From an uncultured Verrucomicrobiota bacterium (GTDB lineage: Bacteria; Verrucomicrobiota; Kiritimatiellia; RFP12; UBA1067): 18,492 nucleotides of DNA. Shown piece by piece: positions 1 through 6,133 of this stretch (within the stretch, counting starts at the first letter, position 1; every line of letters begins with the position of its first letter). The notes beneath the pieces are model-generated. The model saw only the letters and a program-made list of their open reading frames with translations. It ran no database searches and had not been told where the DNA came from. The stretch spans positions 1 through 18,492 of the forward strand of contig CAMNLN010000026.1 of NCBI GenBank assembly GCA_946543025.1, given 5' to 3'. The position numbers and the translations under genes are program-made.

Positions 1-25
1 CCTTGCGTTTCGGTTCAACCGGGGC

Positions 26-54
26 TTGACGGAACGGACGGTTTTCGGTAAAAT
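26..54 (+). promoter_or_regulatory. Promoter of rpmI-rplT
   Basis: A strong sigma70-like promoter: TTGACG at 26-31, a 17-base spacer, and TAAAAT at 49-54. The predicted transcript starts near 61 and has a leader of about 70 bases before rpmI, long enough for the translational autoregulation by L20 known in other bacteria, though I cannot identify an L20-binding fold. A small inverted repeat (CGGTT-C-AACCG, 11-21) lies just upstream of the -35. Confidence 0.7.
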
Positions 55-129
55 ATGCGCCAATTTCCGTCTGGTTCAGGCTTTTGACCGACTGCCTGCC
101 CGGTAAGGAATCAAAACAAGGATAAAACA

Positions 130-327
130 ATGCCTAAGATGAAAACAAAGAAATGCGCGACGAAGCGCATGAAAATGTCGGCTACGGGCAAGGTCATGCG
201 GTCGCAGGGCGGTAAGGCGCACCTGAACAGCTGCAAGACCCGTGCGCGCAAGCGCAACCTCCGTGGCACAACCGTCACTGTCGACACCGTCTCCAAGACG
301 ATGCATCGCATGCAACCCTACGCCTAA
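130..327 (+). CDS. rpmI: 50S ribosomal protein L35
   Basis: Small basic protein of the large ribosomal subunit, 65 aa, the usual L35 length. The N-terminus MPKMKTKKCATKRMK and the following TGKV, GGKAHL and ARKRNLR segments match the L35 pattern of alternating basic clusters. An AAGGA-type ribosome binding site lies just upstream. The stop codon overlaps the Shine-Dalgarno of rplT (TAAGGAGG at 325-332), so the two genes form one operon. In many bacteria infC precedes this pair; here a promoter lies directly upstream of rpmI, and no infC sequence is recognisable in the 129 bases available. Confidence 0.96.
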   Translation: MPKMKTKKCATKRMKMSATGKVMRSQGGKAHLNSCKTRARKRNLRGTTVTVDTVSKTMHRMQPYA

Positions 328-339
328 GGAGGAACAACA

Positions 340-690
340 ATGTCACGTGCTACAAACGCTCCTGCTTCCCGCGCCCGTCGGCGCCGTCGCCTTGAAGAGG
401 CGAAGGGTTTTCGCGGCGCCCGTTCCAAGCTCTTCCGCACCGCGACGGAAGCCGTCGATCGCGCCCGCGCGCTCGCGACGATCCATCGCAAGCTGAAGAA
501 GCGTGACTTCCGCCAGCTCTGGATTGCCCGCATCAACGCGGCGACCCGCGCGGAGGGCATCAGCTACAGCCAGTTCATCGCGGGTCTCGCGAAGGCCGGC
601 GTGATCCTGAACCGCAAGATGATGAGCGAGATCGCCATCCGGGATCCGGAAGGGTTCAAGCAGCTTGTCGAGATTGCCAAGAAGGCGTAA
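340..690 (+). CDS. rplT: 50S ribosomal protein L20
   Basis: Large-subunit assembly protein that binds 23S rRNA, 116 aa, close to the usual 117-120. The N-terminal arginine-rich extension (residues 11-17), AKGFRG, SKLFR, KRDFRQLWIARINAA (about 74-88) and YSQFIAGL are the conserved L20 blocks. It starts 12 bases after the rpmI stop behind a perfect AAGGAGG ribosome binding site. L20 represses its own operon in E. coli and Bacillus; a similar loop is plausible here but not shown. A strong intrinsic terminator follows the gene. Confidence 0.97.
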   Translation: MSRATNAPASRARRRRRLEEAKGFRGARSKLFRTATEAVDRARALATIHRKLKKRDFRQLWIARINAATRAEGISYSQFIAGLAKAGVILNRKMMSEIAIRDPEGFKQLVEIAKKA

Positions 691-713
691 CAATCCGCCA
701 GTCGATGGCATGA

Positions 714-755
714 AACCCCGGAACCGGCTTGATCGGTTTCGGGGTTGTCTATTTT
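714..755 (+). terminator. Intrinsic terminator after rplT
   Basis: A 13-base arm at 714-726 pairs with 734-746 with a single G-U wobble and a 7-base loop. A T-rich run follows (GTCTATTTT, 747-755). It closes the rpmI-rplT operon before the next promoter. Confidence 0.88.
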
Positions 756-767
756 CTGCCTATTTCC

Positions 768-797
768 TTGCTTCGCGGTACGTGGAATTGGTACAAT
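768..797 (+). promoter_or_regulatory. Promoter of the FAD oxidoreductase gene
   Basis: TTGCTT (768-773), an 18-base spacer and TACAAT (792-797), preceded by GG as in the other promoters of this window. The predicted start near 804 gives a leader of about 25 bases with AAGGAG about ten bases before the ATG at 830. This is a conventional leadered promoter. Confidence 0.6.
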
Positions 798-829
798 AGC
801 AGCCAACGAAAAACAAGGAGTTCTTTCGG

Positions 830-2257
830 ATGCAAGTCACAAAGAGAGAGTTTCTGAAACGGCTGGGCTTGGGCGGCGCGATGCTGGCGAGCGGCGGCCT
901 GCTGGCCGACGAGGCGGTGAAGACGAAGCAGATGCTGCCGCCGGGATCGGTTGGCGATCCCGACAACGTCTGGTTCGGCAAGAACATTTTTCCGTTGGGA
1001 CACACGATGGAGGACGGACCGAGCTGTACGCTGAAGGACGGCAAGATCGTCCAGCCTGCGCGCGAGATACCGATCTTCCACACGACGGACGTGGTGGTGG
1101 TGGGCGGCGGCCCGGCCGGTTTCGCCGCCGCGATCGCCGCCGCGCGCACGGGCGCGAAGGTGGCGATCGTCGAACGCTATGGCTCGCTGGGCGGACTCTT
1201 CACGAACGGCATGGTGCTCATCATGCTTTGCACCTCCTACATTGTGGACGGCAAGTACCGGCTTGTGACAAAGGGCCTCACGGAGGAGTTCGCGCGGCGC
1301 GCCCGCGCGCTCGGACCGCACGTGTGCACGGGCCCCGTGCCGCCCAATCGCCACTGGCAGCCGGTCGTCGATCCCGAGGGCGCCAAGTACCTGATGGACC
1401 GCATGGTGGAAGAGGAAAAGATCGACATGTTCTTCCACTGCTGGGGCGTGGACGTGGTCCAGGACGGCAACAAGGTGCTGGGCGTGGTGTTCGAGTCCAA
1501 GCAGGGCCGCCAGGCGATCCTCGCAAAGCAGGTGGTGGACTGCTCGGGCGACGCGGACATGCTGTACGCGGCGGGCGGAGACTACCGGCAGATCACGCAC
1601 GGCATCGGGCACGTGGTGCGGCTCGGCAACATGGACCGCATCTGGGCGAAGCAGCCGCCGAAGGGGAAGGACGGCAAGAAGCTGCCGGGCAAATGGCCGA
1701 TGCGGTCGAACGAGGCGAATCCCTGCACCTGGTGGGGCAACACGGGAACAGGTCCGAAGGGGAACGGCCTCGACGTGCGCGACCTCACGGCGGCGGAAAT
1801 CGGCTTCCGCAAGGAATGGTGGGAGCATGTGGCGGAAATGCGCAAGACACCGGGTTGGGAAGAGGTGTTCATCGCGAACACGTGCTCGCAGATCGGTCCC
1901 CGCGCCTCGCGCCTGGTCGCCGCCGAGACGATCGTGGACCGCAAGGTGTACCGCGAGGGAAAACGCCCGGACGACACGGTGGGCATGTTCGGCGCGGACG
2001 GCTCGCACCGCGCGCCGATGTACGTGCCGTATCGCCAGCTGCTGCCGAAAGGCGTGGAAAACGTGCTGTGCGCGGGACGGATGCTCGGCGCGCCGGACAC
2101 GATCGATACTTTCCGGCTCATCTGTCCGTGCTTCGTGACGGGCGAAGCCGCCGGCACGGCGGCCGGCCCTGCGGCGTTGAAGGGCTGTACGCCGCGTGAG
2201 CTTGACGTGCCGACACTTCAGAAGCGTCTGGAAAAAGCGAATGTCTGCCTGGTTTAA
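830..2257 (+). CDS. Secreted FAD-dependent oxidoreductase, Tat-like signal
   Basis: 475-aa flavoprotein of the FAD-dependent oxidoreductase type common in Verrucomicrobiota and Planctomycetota; its substrate cannot be told from sequence. The dinucleotide-binding fold starts at about residue 86: GGGPAG (92-97, GxGxxG) and a terminal Glu (E115) of the second beta strand for FAD ribose. The C-terminal block VLCAGRMLGAPDT...GEAAGTAA is the usual second FAD contact. The N-terminus TKREFLKRLGLGGAML (4-19) resembles a Tat signal (S/T-RR-x-F-L-K) but has KR in place of RR. The start is supported by AAGGAG upstream. It has its own promoter and no sequence link to the sialic acid operon. Confidence 0.85.
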   Translation: MQVTKREFLKRLGLGGAMLASGGLLADEAVKTKQMLPPGSVGDPDNVWFGKNIFPLGHTMEDGPSCTLKDGKIVQPAREIPIFHTTDVVVVGGGPAGFAAAIAAARTGAKVAIVERYGSLGGLFTNGMVLIMLCTSYIVDGKYRLVTKGLTEEFARRARALGPHVCTGPVPPNRHWQPVVDPEGAKYLMDRMVEEEKIDMFFHCWGVDVVQDGNKVLGVVFESKQGRQAILAKQVVDCSGDADMLYAAGGDYRQITHGIGHVVRLGNMDRIWAKQPPKGKDGKKLPGKWPMRSNEANPCTWWGNTGTGPKGNGLDVRDLTAAEIGFRKEWWEHVAEMRKTPGWEEVFIANTCSQIGPRASRLVAAETIVDRKVYREGKRPDDTVGMFGADGSHRAPMYVPYRQLLPKGVENVLCAGRMLGAPDTIDTFRLICPCFVTGEAAGTAAGPAALKGCTPRELDVPTLQKRLEKANVCLV

Positions 2258-2261
2258 ATAC

Positions 2262-2453
2262 ATGAAACCGATAGCGATTGTCGGGGGGACGACGATAGGA
2301 ATAGCCTTGTTGGCGCTTGCCGTGACGGCGGGAGGCTGCGAAAGCCACCCGTTTGCAAAGAAGTCCGCGCGGAAACCGGAGGCGACCGCGCACGAAAAGT
2401 CGAGACAGGACGTGAGCAGGCAGGAACTGGACGAACTGCTCTCGATCAAATGA
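2262..2453 (+). CDS. Small lipoprotein-like protein, unknown function
   Basis: 63-aa ORF starting MKPIAIVGG. It has one hydrophobic segment (about residues 4-22) ending in TAGGC, which puts Cys26 at a loosely lipobox-like site. The rest is a short charged tail (KKSARKPEA...RQELDELLSIK). The layout suggests a tiny lipoprotein or a single-span membrane peptide. There is no good Shine-Dalgarno. An in-frame ATG at 2241 would overlap the oxidoreductase stop and allow translational coupling, adding seven residues. I do not recognise a family. It is probably co-transcribed with the oxidoreductase and could be its membrane partner, but that is inference. Confidence 0.5.
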   Translation: MKPIAIVGGTTIGIALLALAVTAGGCESHPFAKKSARKPEATAHEKSRQDVSRQELDELLSIK

Positions 2454-2492
2454 CTTTCAAACGAGCTGTTTAACGGAGAAGGCAGGGAAGCT

Positions 2493-3377
2493 TCATGGGC
2501 TTTGGGTCCGCTGCCGCCATGCGAGCGGCGAGAGCCCCGTGGCTTTCTTGAAGAGCGTCGCGAAGTGTTGCGGAGAGGGAAATCCAAGGCGGGTGGCGAT
2601 GTCCGCCACCATCCGGGTTTCGGTCGCAAGTTCGCGCTTGGCCTGCTCAATGCGGCAGGATATGACGAACGCGTGCGGCGGCAGCCCGGTGAGTCGCCTG
2701 AAACGCGCGGTGAACACCGACGGGGCGAGAGCGGTCCGTTCGGCCAGGCTGTCGACCGGATATGCGGCTTCTGGGTGTCCCCGTATTTCGGCGACAAGCT
2801 GTTCGAGGCGCACGTGCGTCTCGGATCGTGGCGGCATCCGAGCCGCGAGCGCGACTTCCACGAGCAGGTCCGTAACCGTCTGGCGGAGACGCAACGCGCG
2901 TTCCGGCGTCCCGCGCGGCAACTTGTCATGCAGGACGAACAACTGGCGGAAGCACGTACGGATGCGCTCCGTGGCGTCGAAGAGCCGTTCCGGGGCCTGC
3001 CGCAGCGCGCAGCAGAGCCACCTGGCCTCGCGCGGCGGCAGGTTCAGCAGCGGCGCGTTGCCGCGCGGAAGCCGAAAGAGAAGGTAGAACGTGGAGAGCC
3101 CCTTTGGATAAGTCCTCATCCGATGCGGCTCGTCTGGACGGGAGATGAACACCGTGCCGGGGCGAAAGGCGTATTCTTTCCCGCAGCTTTCGTAGACGAT
3201 TTCACCGCGATTGCAGAGGATGATCTCGATACACCCGCGATGGACGTGCATGTTGATCGCCTGATGGACGCGATCGAACTCGTTGCGCCCAAGGACGGGA
3301 ATGCAGGAGATTCCGTCTTTTGCGAGGCTGAACACGCATTTGCCGTCGTTCATGATTTCGGCATGATCGTCTCTCAT
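2493..3377 (-). CDS. AraC-family regulator with N-terminal cupin
   Basis: 294-aa transcription factor, the normal size for a sugar-sensing AraC/XylS protein. Residues about 35-105 form a cupin-type ligand pocket (HVHRGCIEIILCNRGE with H44 and H46, then RPGTVFISRPDEPH). Residues about 190-290 form the double helix-turn-helix, seen in LAERTALAPSVFTARFRRLTGLPP and ADIATRLGFPSPQHFATLFKKATGLSP. It is divergent from the sialic acid operon and is its likely regulator. The inducer is unknown; Neu5Ac, ManNAc or GlcNAc are guesses. Its -10 box lies six bases from the ATG, so the mRNA should be leaderless. The gene ends 40 bases from the convergent lipoprotein-like ORF, with no obvious terminator between. 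Confidence 0.93.
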   Translation of the reverse strand: MRDDHAEIMNDGKCVFSLAKDGISCIPVLGRNEFDRVHQAINMHVHRGCIEIILCNRGEIVYESCGKEYAFRPGTVFISRPDEPHRMRTYPKGLSTFYLLFRLPRGNAPLLNLPPREARWLCCALRQAPERLFDATERIRTCFRQLFVLHDKLPRGTPERALRLRQTVTDLLVEVALAARMPPRSETHVRLEQLVAEIRGHPEAAYPVDSLAERTALAPSVFTARFRRLTGLPPHAFVISCRIEQAKRELATETRMVADIATRLGFPSPQHFATLFKKATGLSPLAWRQRTQSP

Positions 3378-3383
3378 GCGGAC

Positions 3384-3391
3384 ATTCTACC
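3384..3391 (-). promoter_or_regulatory. -10 region of the AraC-type regulator gene (leaderless)
   Basis: On the minus strand GGTAGAAT occupies 3391-3384 (TAGAAT at 3389-3384). Six bases (GTCCGC) separate it from the ATG at 3377, so transcription should begin at or next to the start codon. No convincing -35 is visible, which is common for activator-dependent promoters. Confidence 0.55.
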
Positions 3392-3460
3392 ATAACGAGA
3401 CGCTTTGCTGTATGTTTTTATGCGGAAGTTGTTTTACGAACATCGTGCATCCGGGTTTAT

Positions 3461-3468
3461 GGTAGAAT
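3461..3468 (+). promoter_or_regulatory. -10 region of the sialic acid operon
   Basis: GGTAGAAT at 3461-3468 with nine bases before the ATG at 3478, so any leader would be only about three bases. No clear -35 lies 16-18 bases upstream, fitting dependence on the divergent AraC-type regulator. Confidence 0.6.
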
Positions 3469-3477
3469 GAACGCGCG

Positions 3478-4923
3478 ATGAAAATAGCGATTGCCACTTT
3501 TTTCGGTCTTGGGGTTTCGCTGCTGACCGCCGGGGATCAGCTTGCGGCAGGTTCGCACGGCGTGTTTTCACATGACGGGCTGCGGATCGCGTTTCAGGCC
3601 CCCGCTCCGGGCGGTCTGCGCGTGGGCGTGCTGACGCTCGCCACGCGGCAGGTCGAATGGTTGACGGACGGCGGTTCCGCCGCCTATCCGGCGTGGGGGC
3701 CAGACGGTTCCGTCGTCTATTCCTTCCTTGACGCGCCCGAGACCGCGTGGGCCTCCGTCAGAAACGGTTCGCGCAAGGGGTGCAACCTGCGCGTATGGAA
3801 AGATGGCGGGACCCGCCAGCTGACGGCAGGCCGTTGGCGCGACTACGCGCCGTCGTTCTCGCCGGACGGCGAAACGATCTACTACAGTTCCACTGAGGGA
3901 GAGGAGCGTTTTCCGGGTAACGGCGGACAACGCGGCGCGAACATCCGCGCGGTCGCCGCCACAGGCGGAACGTCCCGCGTCATCCTGGCGTTCGAATCCC
4001 TGCAACGCGCCGCCGTGCAGCCGTCGATTTCGCCAGACGGACGCCTGCTCGCATGGGCGTACATCGCGGGATTTCGCGACAACTGGTCGATCGCCGTCGC
4101 CCGCGCGTCGTCGCCAGAAGCGTTCTGCCGCATCACCCCGCCGGACATGCCGGCCTACGCGCCGCGCTGGCTTCCGGACGGGAGGCGGATGGTCTGCACG
4201 GCCTGTCGCGAGGCGGATCCGGGATGGTGCGTCTATCTGATCGACGTGCCGCGCGGCGAGATGCGCCGTCTGGCCGTCGGCGAGAATCCGGACGTCTCTC
4301 CTGACGGAAAGACGCTTCTCTACGATCATGACGGGCAACTCCTGAAAGCCGACCTCGACGCGACCCTGGCCGCCGCGCCGACCGTGACGCTTCCGCAACC
4401 CGAACCATTTCCGCCGATCGCCGGAGAGCCGGCGTTCGCCGTGGCGGAGACGAGGAAAACCACGCGCCACCCTTTGGCGATGAAGCCGGGAGACGCGGCG
4501 TTCCACGTGTCATGCGAGGCAACGCTCGATCGCATTCCGGCCGAAGCTGGCGTCCTTGTGCGTGGCGCGTACAAGGAGAGCGACCGCGCGTTTCAGCTGT
4601 TTGTCAACGCCAAAGGCATCCCCGCCTTCGCCATGCGCCAGGCTGACGGCACGTACGTCGGCGCGCACGGCGGGGAGGCGCTTGTGTGCGGACGACGATA
4701 TCGTCTGGTCGGCATCCGCGTCGGCGATACGGTGCGCCTCTACGTGGACGGTCGGCTGGCGGACGAGAGGAACGTGCCCCTTGGAATCTTGCCGCCGCGC
4801 GCGCCGGTTTGTCTTGTGGTCTGCGAGGGGATGTCCGGCGAGGTGACGAACCTCAAGGGGGGATTCGATTGGCCGGCCGACATCCCGCGCCCGACGTCGC
4901 CAAGGGAACTTTTCGGAGAGTAA
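3478..4923 (+). CDS. Secreted beta-propeller (TolB/PD40-like) + LamG-like protein
   Basis: 481 aa, first gene of the operon. Residues 1-24 look like a signal peptide. Residues about 27-290 hold six PD40/TolB-type blades, each marked by a short S-x-DG core: SHDGLRIAF (31), GPDGSVVYS (74), SPDGETIYY (128), SPDGRLLAW (185), LPDGRRMVC (232) and SPDGKTLLY (274). Residues about 325-465 look like a concanavalin/LamG-type sandwich (FHVSCEATLDRIP, GVLVRGAY, VRLYVDGRL). LamG-like folds often bind glycans, and propellers serve as scaffolds or enzymes. The role here is unknown; a glycan-binding or enzymatic part in sialoglycan use is inference from the operon. It is translated from an almost leaderless mRNA. 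Confidence 0.8.
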   Translation: MKIAIATFFGLGVSLLTAGDQLAAGSHGVFSHDGLRIAFQAPAPGGLRVGVLTLATRQVEWLTDGGSAAYPAWGPDGSVVYSFLDAPETAWASVRNGSRKGCNLRVWKDGGTRQLTAGRWRDYAPSFSPDGETIYYSSTEGEERFPGNGGQRGANIRAVAATGGTSRVILAFESLQRAAVQPSISPDGRLLAWAYIAGFRDNWSIAVARASSPEAFCRITPPDMPAYAPRWLPDGRRMVCTACREADPGWCVYLIDVPRGEMRRLAVGENPDVSPDGKTLLYDHDGQLLKADLDATLAAAPTVTLPQPEPFPPIAGEPAFAVAETRKTTRHPLAMKPGDAAFHVSCEATLDRIPAEAGVLVRGAYKESDRAFQLFVNAKGIPAFAMRQADGTYVGAHGGEALVCGRRYRLVGIRVGDTVRLYVDGRLADERNVPLGILPPRAPVCLVVCEGMSGEVTNLKGGFDWPADIPRPTSPRELFGE

Positions 4924-4927
4924 CGCC

Positions 4928-6133
4928 ATGAACCGCCAGAGATTTTACCTTTTCGTCCTTCTCGTCGGCGTTGCCGTCGTCCGTTTGTCCGCGTTCGAGA
5001 AGATCGCGATCATCGACAGCTTCGACTTCGCCTCCGTCTACGACACGGAGACGGTAGCGGGAACGGAACAGATACTCGACCACGTGCTGCTGACGGGCGC
5101 GGACACCGTGTTGTGGCGCAACTGCAGCGGCGCGACGATGCGCTATCAAAGCAGGGAAGAAGCACCTCTTCTCATGGAGGCGCCGCTCGACCCGCGCCGC
5201 GTGCCGGAGAGCCGTCCCGTCCACGGATGGCTCCGTTACTGGGCCGTGGAGCCGGACATCGTATGTACGGCCTTCGCCTCGTGCGCGCGGCGCGGCGTGG
5301 CGCAGGGCATCCACTGGCCGTACGAGGAAAACCACTGGAACTACTGGACGCTGGGACCGTGGAACCTTTCTCATCCGCAGTACTGGTGCCGGAACGCGAA
5401 CGGCGTGCCGTGGCACGGGCGTTGCTCGTTCGCGTTCCCCGAGGTGCTCGCGCACAAGCTGCGCCTTCTCGACGAGTTGCTGGACCGCAAGCCGCAGACG
5501 ATCTTCTTCGACCTTTTCCGCAGCGGCAACTGGACCGTGGCCGACGAGTACGTGAAACCGCATCGCGAACGGTGGCGCGCGCGGTACGGCACGCCGCCGC
5601 CGGACAGTCGCGATCCGCGCTGGATCGCGCTCGTGGGCGAGACGCAAGAGGCGTTCTTTCGGGCCGTGCGCGCGCATATCGCCGCGCGCGGGATGAAGGT
5701 ACGCATACTTCTGGGCATCGACCGCGTGTCGGCGGGCGAGGACGAAAACTGGACGAAGCGTGGCGTAGACTGGAAGAAGCTGGCGCGGGAGGACATGGTG
5801 GACGGTATCGTGATCGAATCCGTCCGGCCCGATCCCGAGCGGCCGTTCGCGTCCACCGCCGAGCTCTACGCATCGGTGCGCGACGCGCTTGGCGGCAAGC
5901 CGTTTTTCTGTCCGATCATGCAGTACAACTTCGGCGGACGGCCCGGCTATCCGTGGTATTGCAAGGCGACGGGCGCGCGCGAGGAGGCGGTGGTGCGGCA
6001 GCTTCTTGAAATTGCGCGTGACGTCGGGGCGGCCGGCATCGCGATGGAATGTGTCGACCACAAGAATTATTCGCCTGCGGTATGCGAGGTCATTCGCAAT
6101 TTCGACGGAACGAAGAAAGGAACAAGAAAATGA
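4928..6133 (+). CDS. Secreted TIM-barrel glycosidase-like protein, unassigned family
   Basis: 401 aa with a signal peptide (residues 1-22). The remainder reads as a TIM-barrel resembling uncharacterised glycosyl hydrolase-like (GHL/DUF) proteins. Strand ends carry acidic residues: D195 in TIFFDLFRSGNW, D265 in LLGIDRVS, E297 in GIVIESVR and E374 in GIAMECVD. E297 and E374 are candidate catalytic acids. The stretch 128-170 is aromatic-rich (HWPYEENHWNYWTLGPW), typical of a sugar-binding cleft. A GGAGAG ribosome binding site precedes the start four bases after the previous gene. The stop overlaps the next start (ATGA, 6130-6133). It could cleave a linkage in host sialoglycans; that is inference from operon position only. 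Confidence 0.75.
   Translation: MNRQRFYLFVLLVGVAVVRLSAFEKIAIIDSFDFASVYDTETVAGTEQILDHVLLTGADTVLWRNCSGATMRYQSREEAPLLMEAPLDPRRVPESRPVHGWLRYWAVEPDIVCTAFASCARRGVAQGIHWPYEENHWNYWTLGPWNLSHPQYWCRNANGVPWHGRCSFAFPEVLAHKLRLLDELLDRKPQTIFFDLFRSGNWTVADEYVKPHRERWRARYGTPPPDSRDPRWIALVGETQEAFFRAVRAHIAARGMKVRILLGIDRVSAGEDENWTKRGVDWKKLAREDMVDGIVIESVRPDPERPFASTAELYASVRDALGGKPFFCPIMQYNFGGRPGYPWYCKATGAREEAVVRQLLEIARDVGAAGIAMECVDHKNYSPAVCEVIRNFDGTKKGTRK

Larger units (their letters stand above)
3383..3469. repeat. 13-bp inverted repeat spanning divergent promoters (candidate operator)
   Basis: CATTCTACCATAA at 3383-3395 and its exact reverse complement TTATGGTAGAATG at 3457-3469, separated by 61 bases. Each arm contains the -10 box of one divergent gene. 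Between the arms, TGTTTTTA (3413-3420) and TGTTTTA (3430-3436) form a loose direct repeat about 17 bases apart, a layout compatible with an AraC-type binding site but weak. Confidence 0.6.

Noticed and set aside
745..2199. Plus-strand alternative frame over the oxidoreductase (484 codons)
   Set aside because: Its translation is Gly/Arg-rich with no motif, while the frame at 830-2257 has a Tat-like signal, GxGxxG and a ribosome binding site.
749..2929. Long minus-strand open frame opposite the oxidoreductase and running into the regulator gene (726 codons)
   Set aside because: It is rich in Arg/His/Ala with no recognisable domain, and crosses two well-supported genes.
6049..6129. Upstream in-frame start for the beta-strand protein
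   Set aside because: It would place 27 polar residues before the signal peptide and lie inside the upstream gene; the ATG at 6130 has a ribosome binding site and the ATGA overlap.
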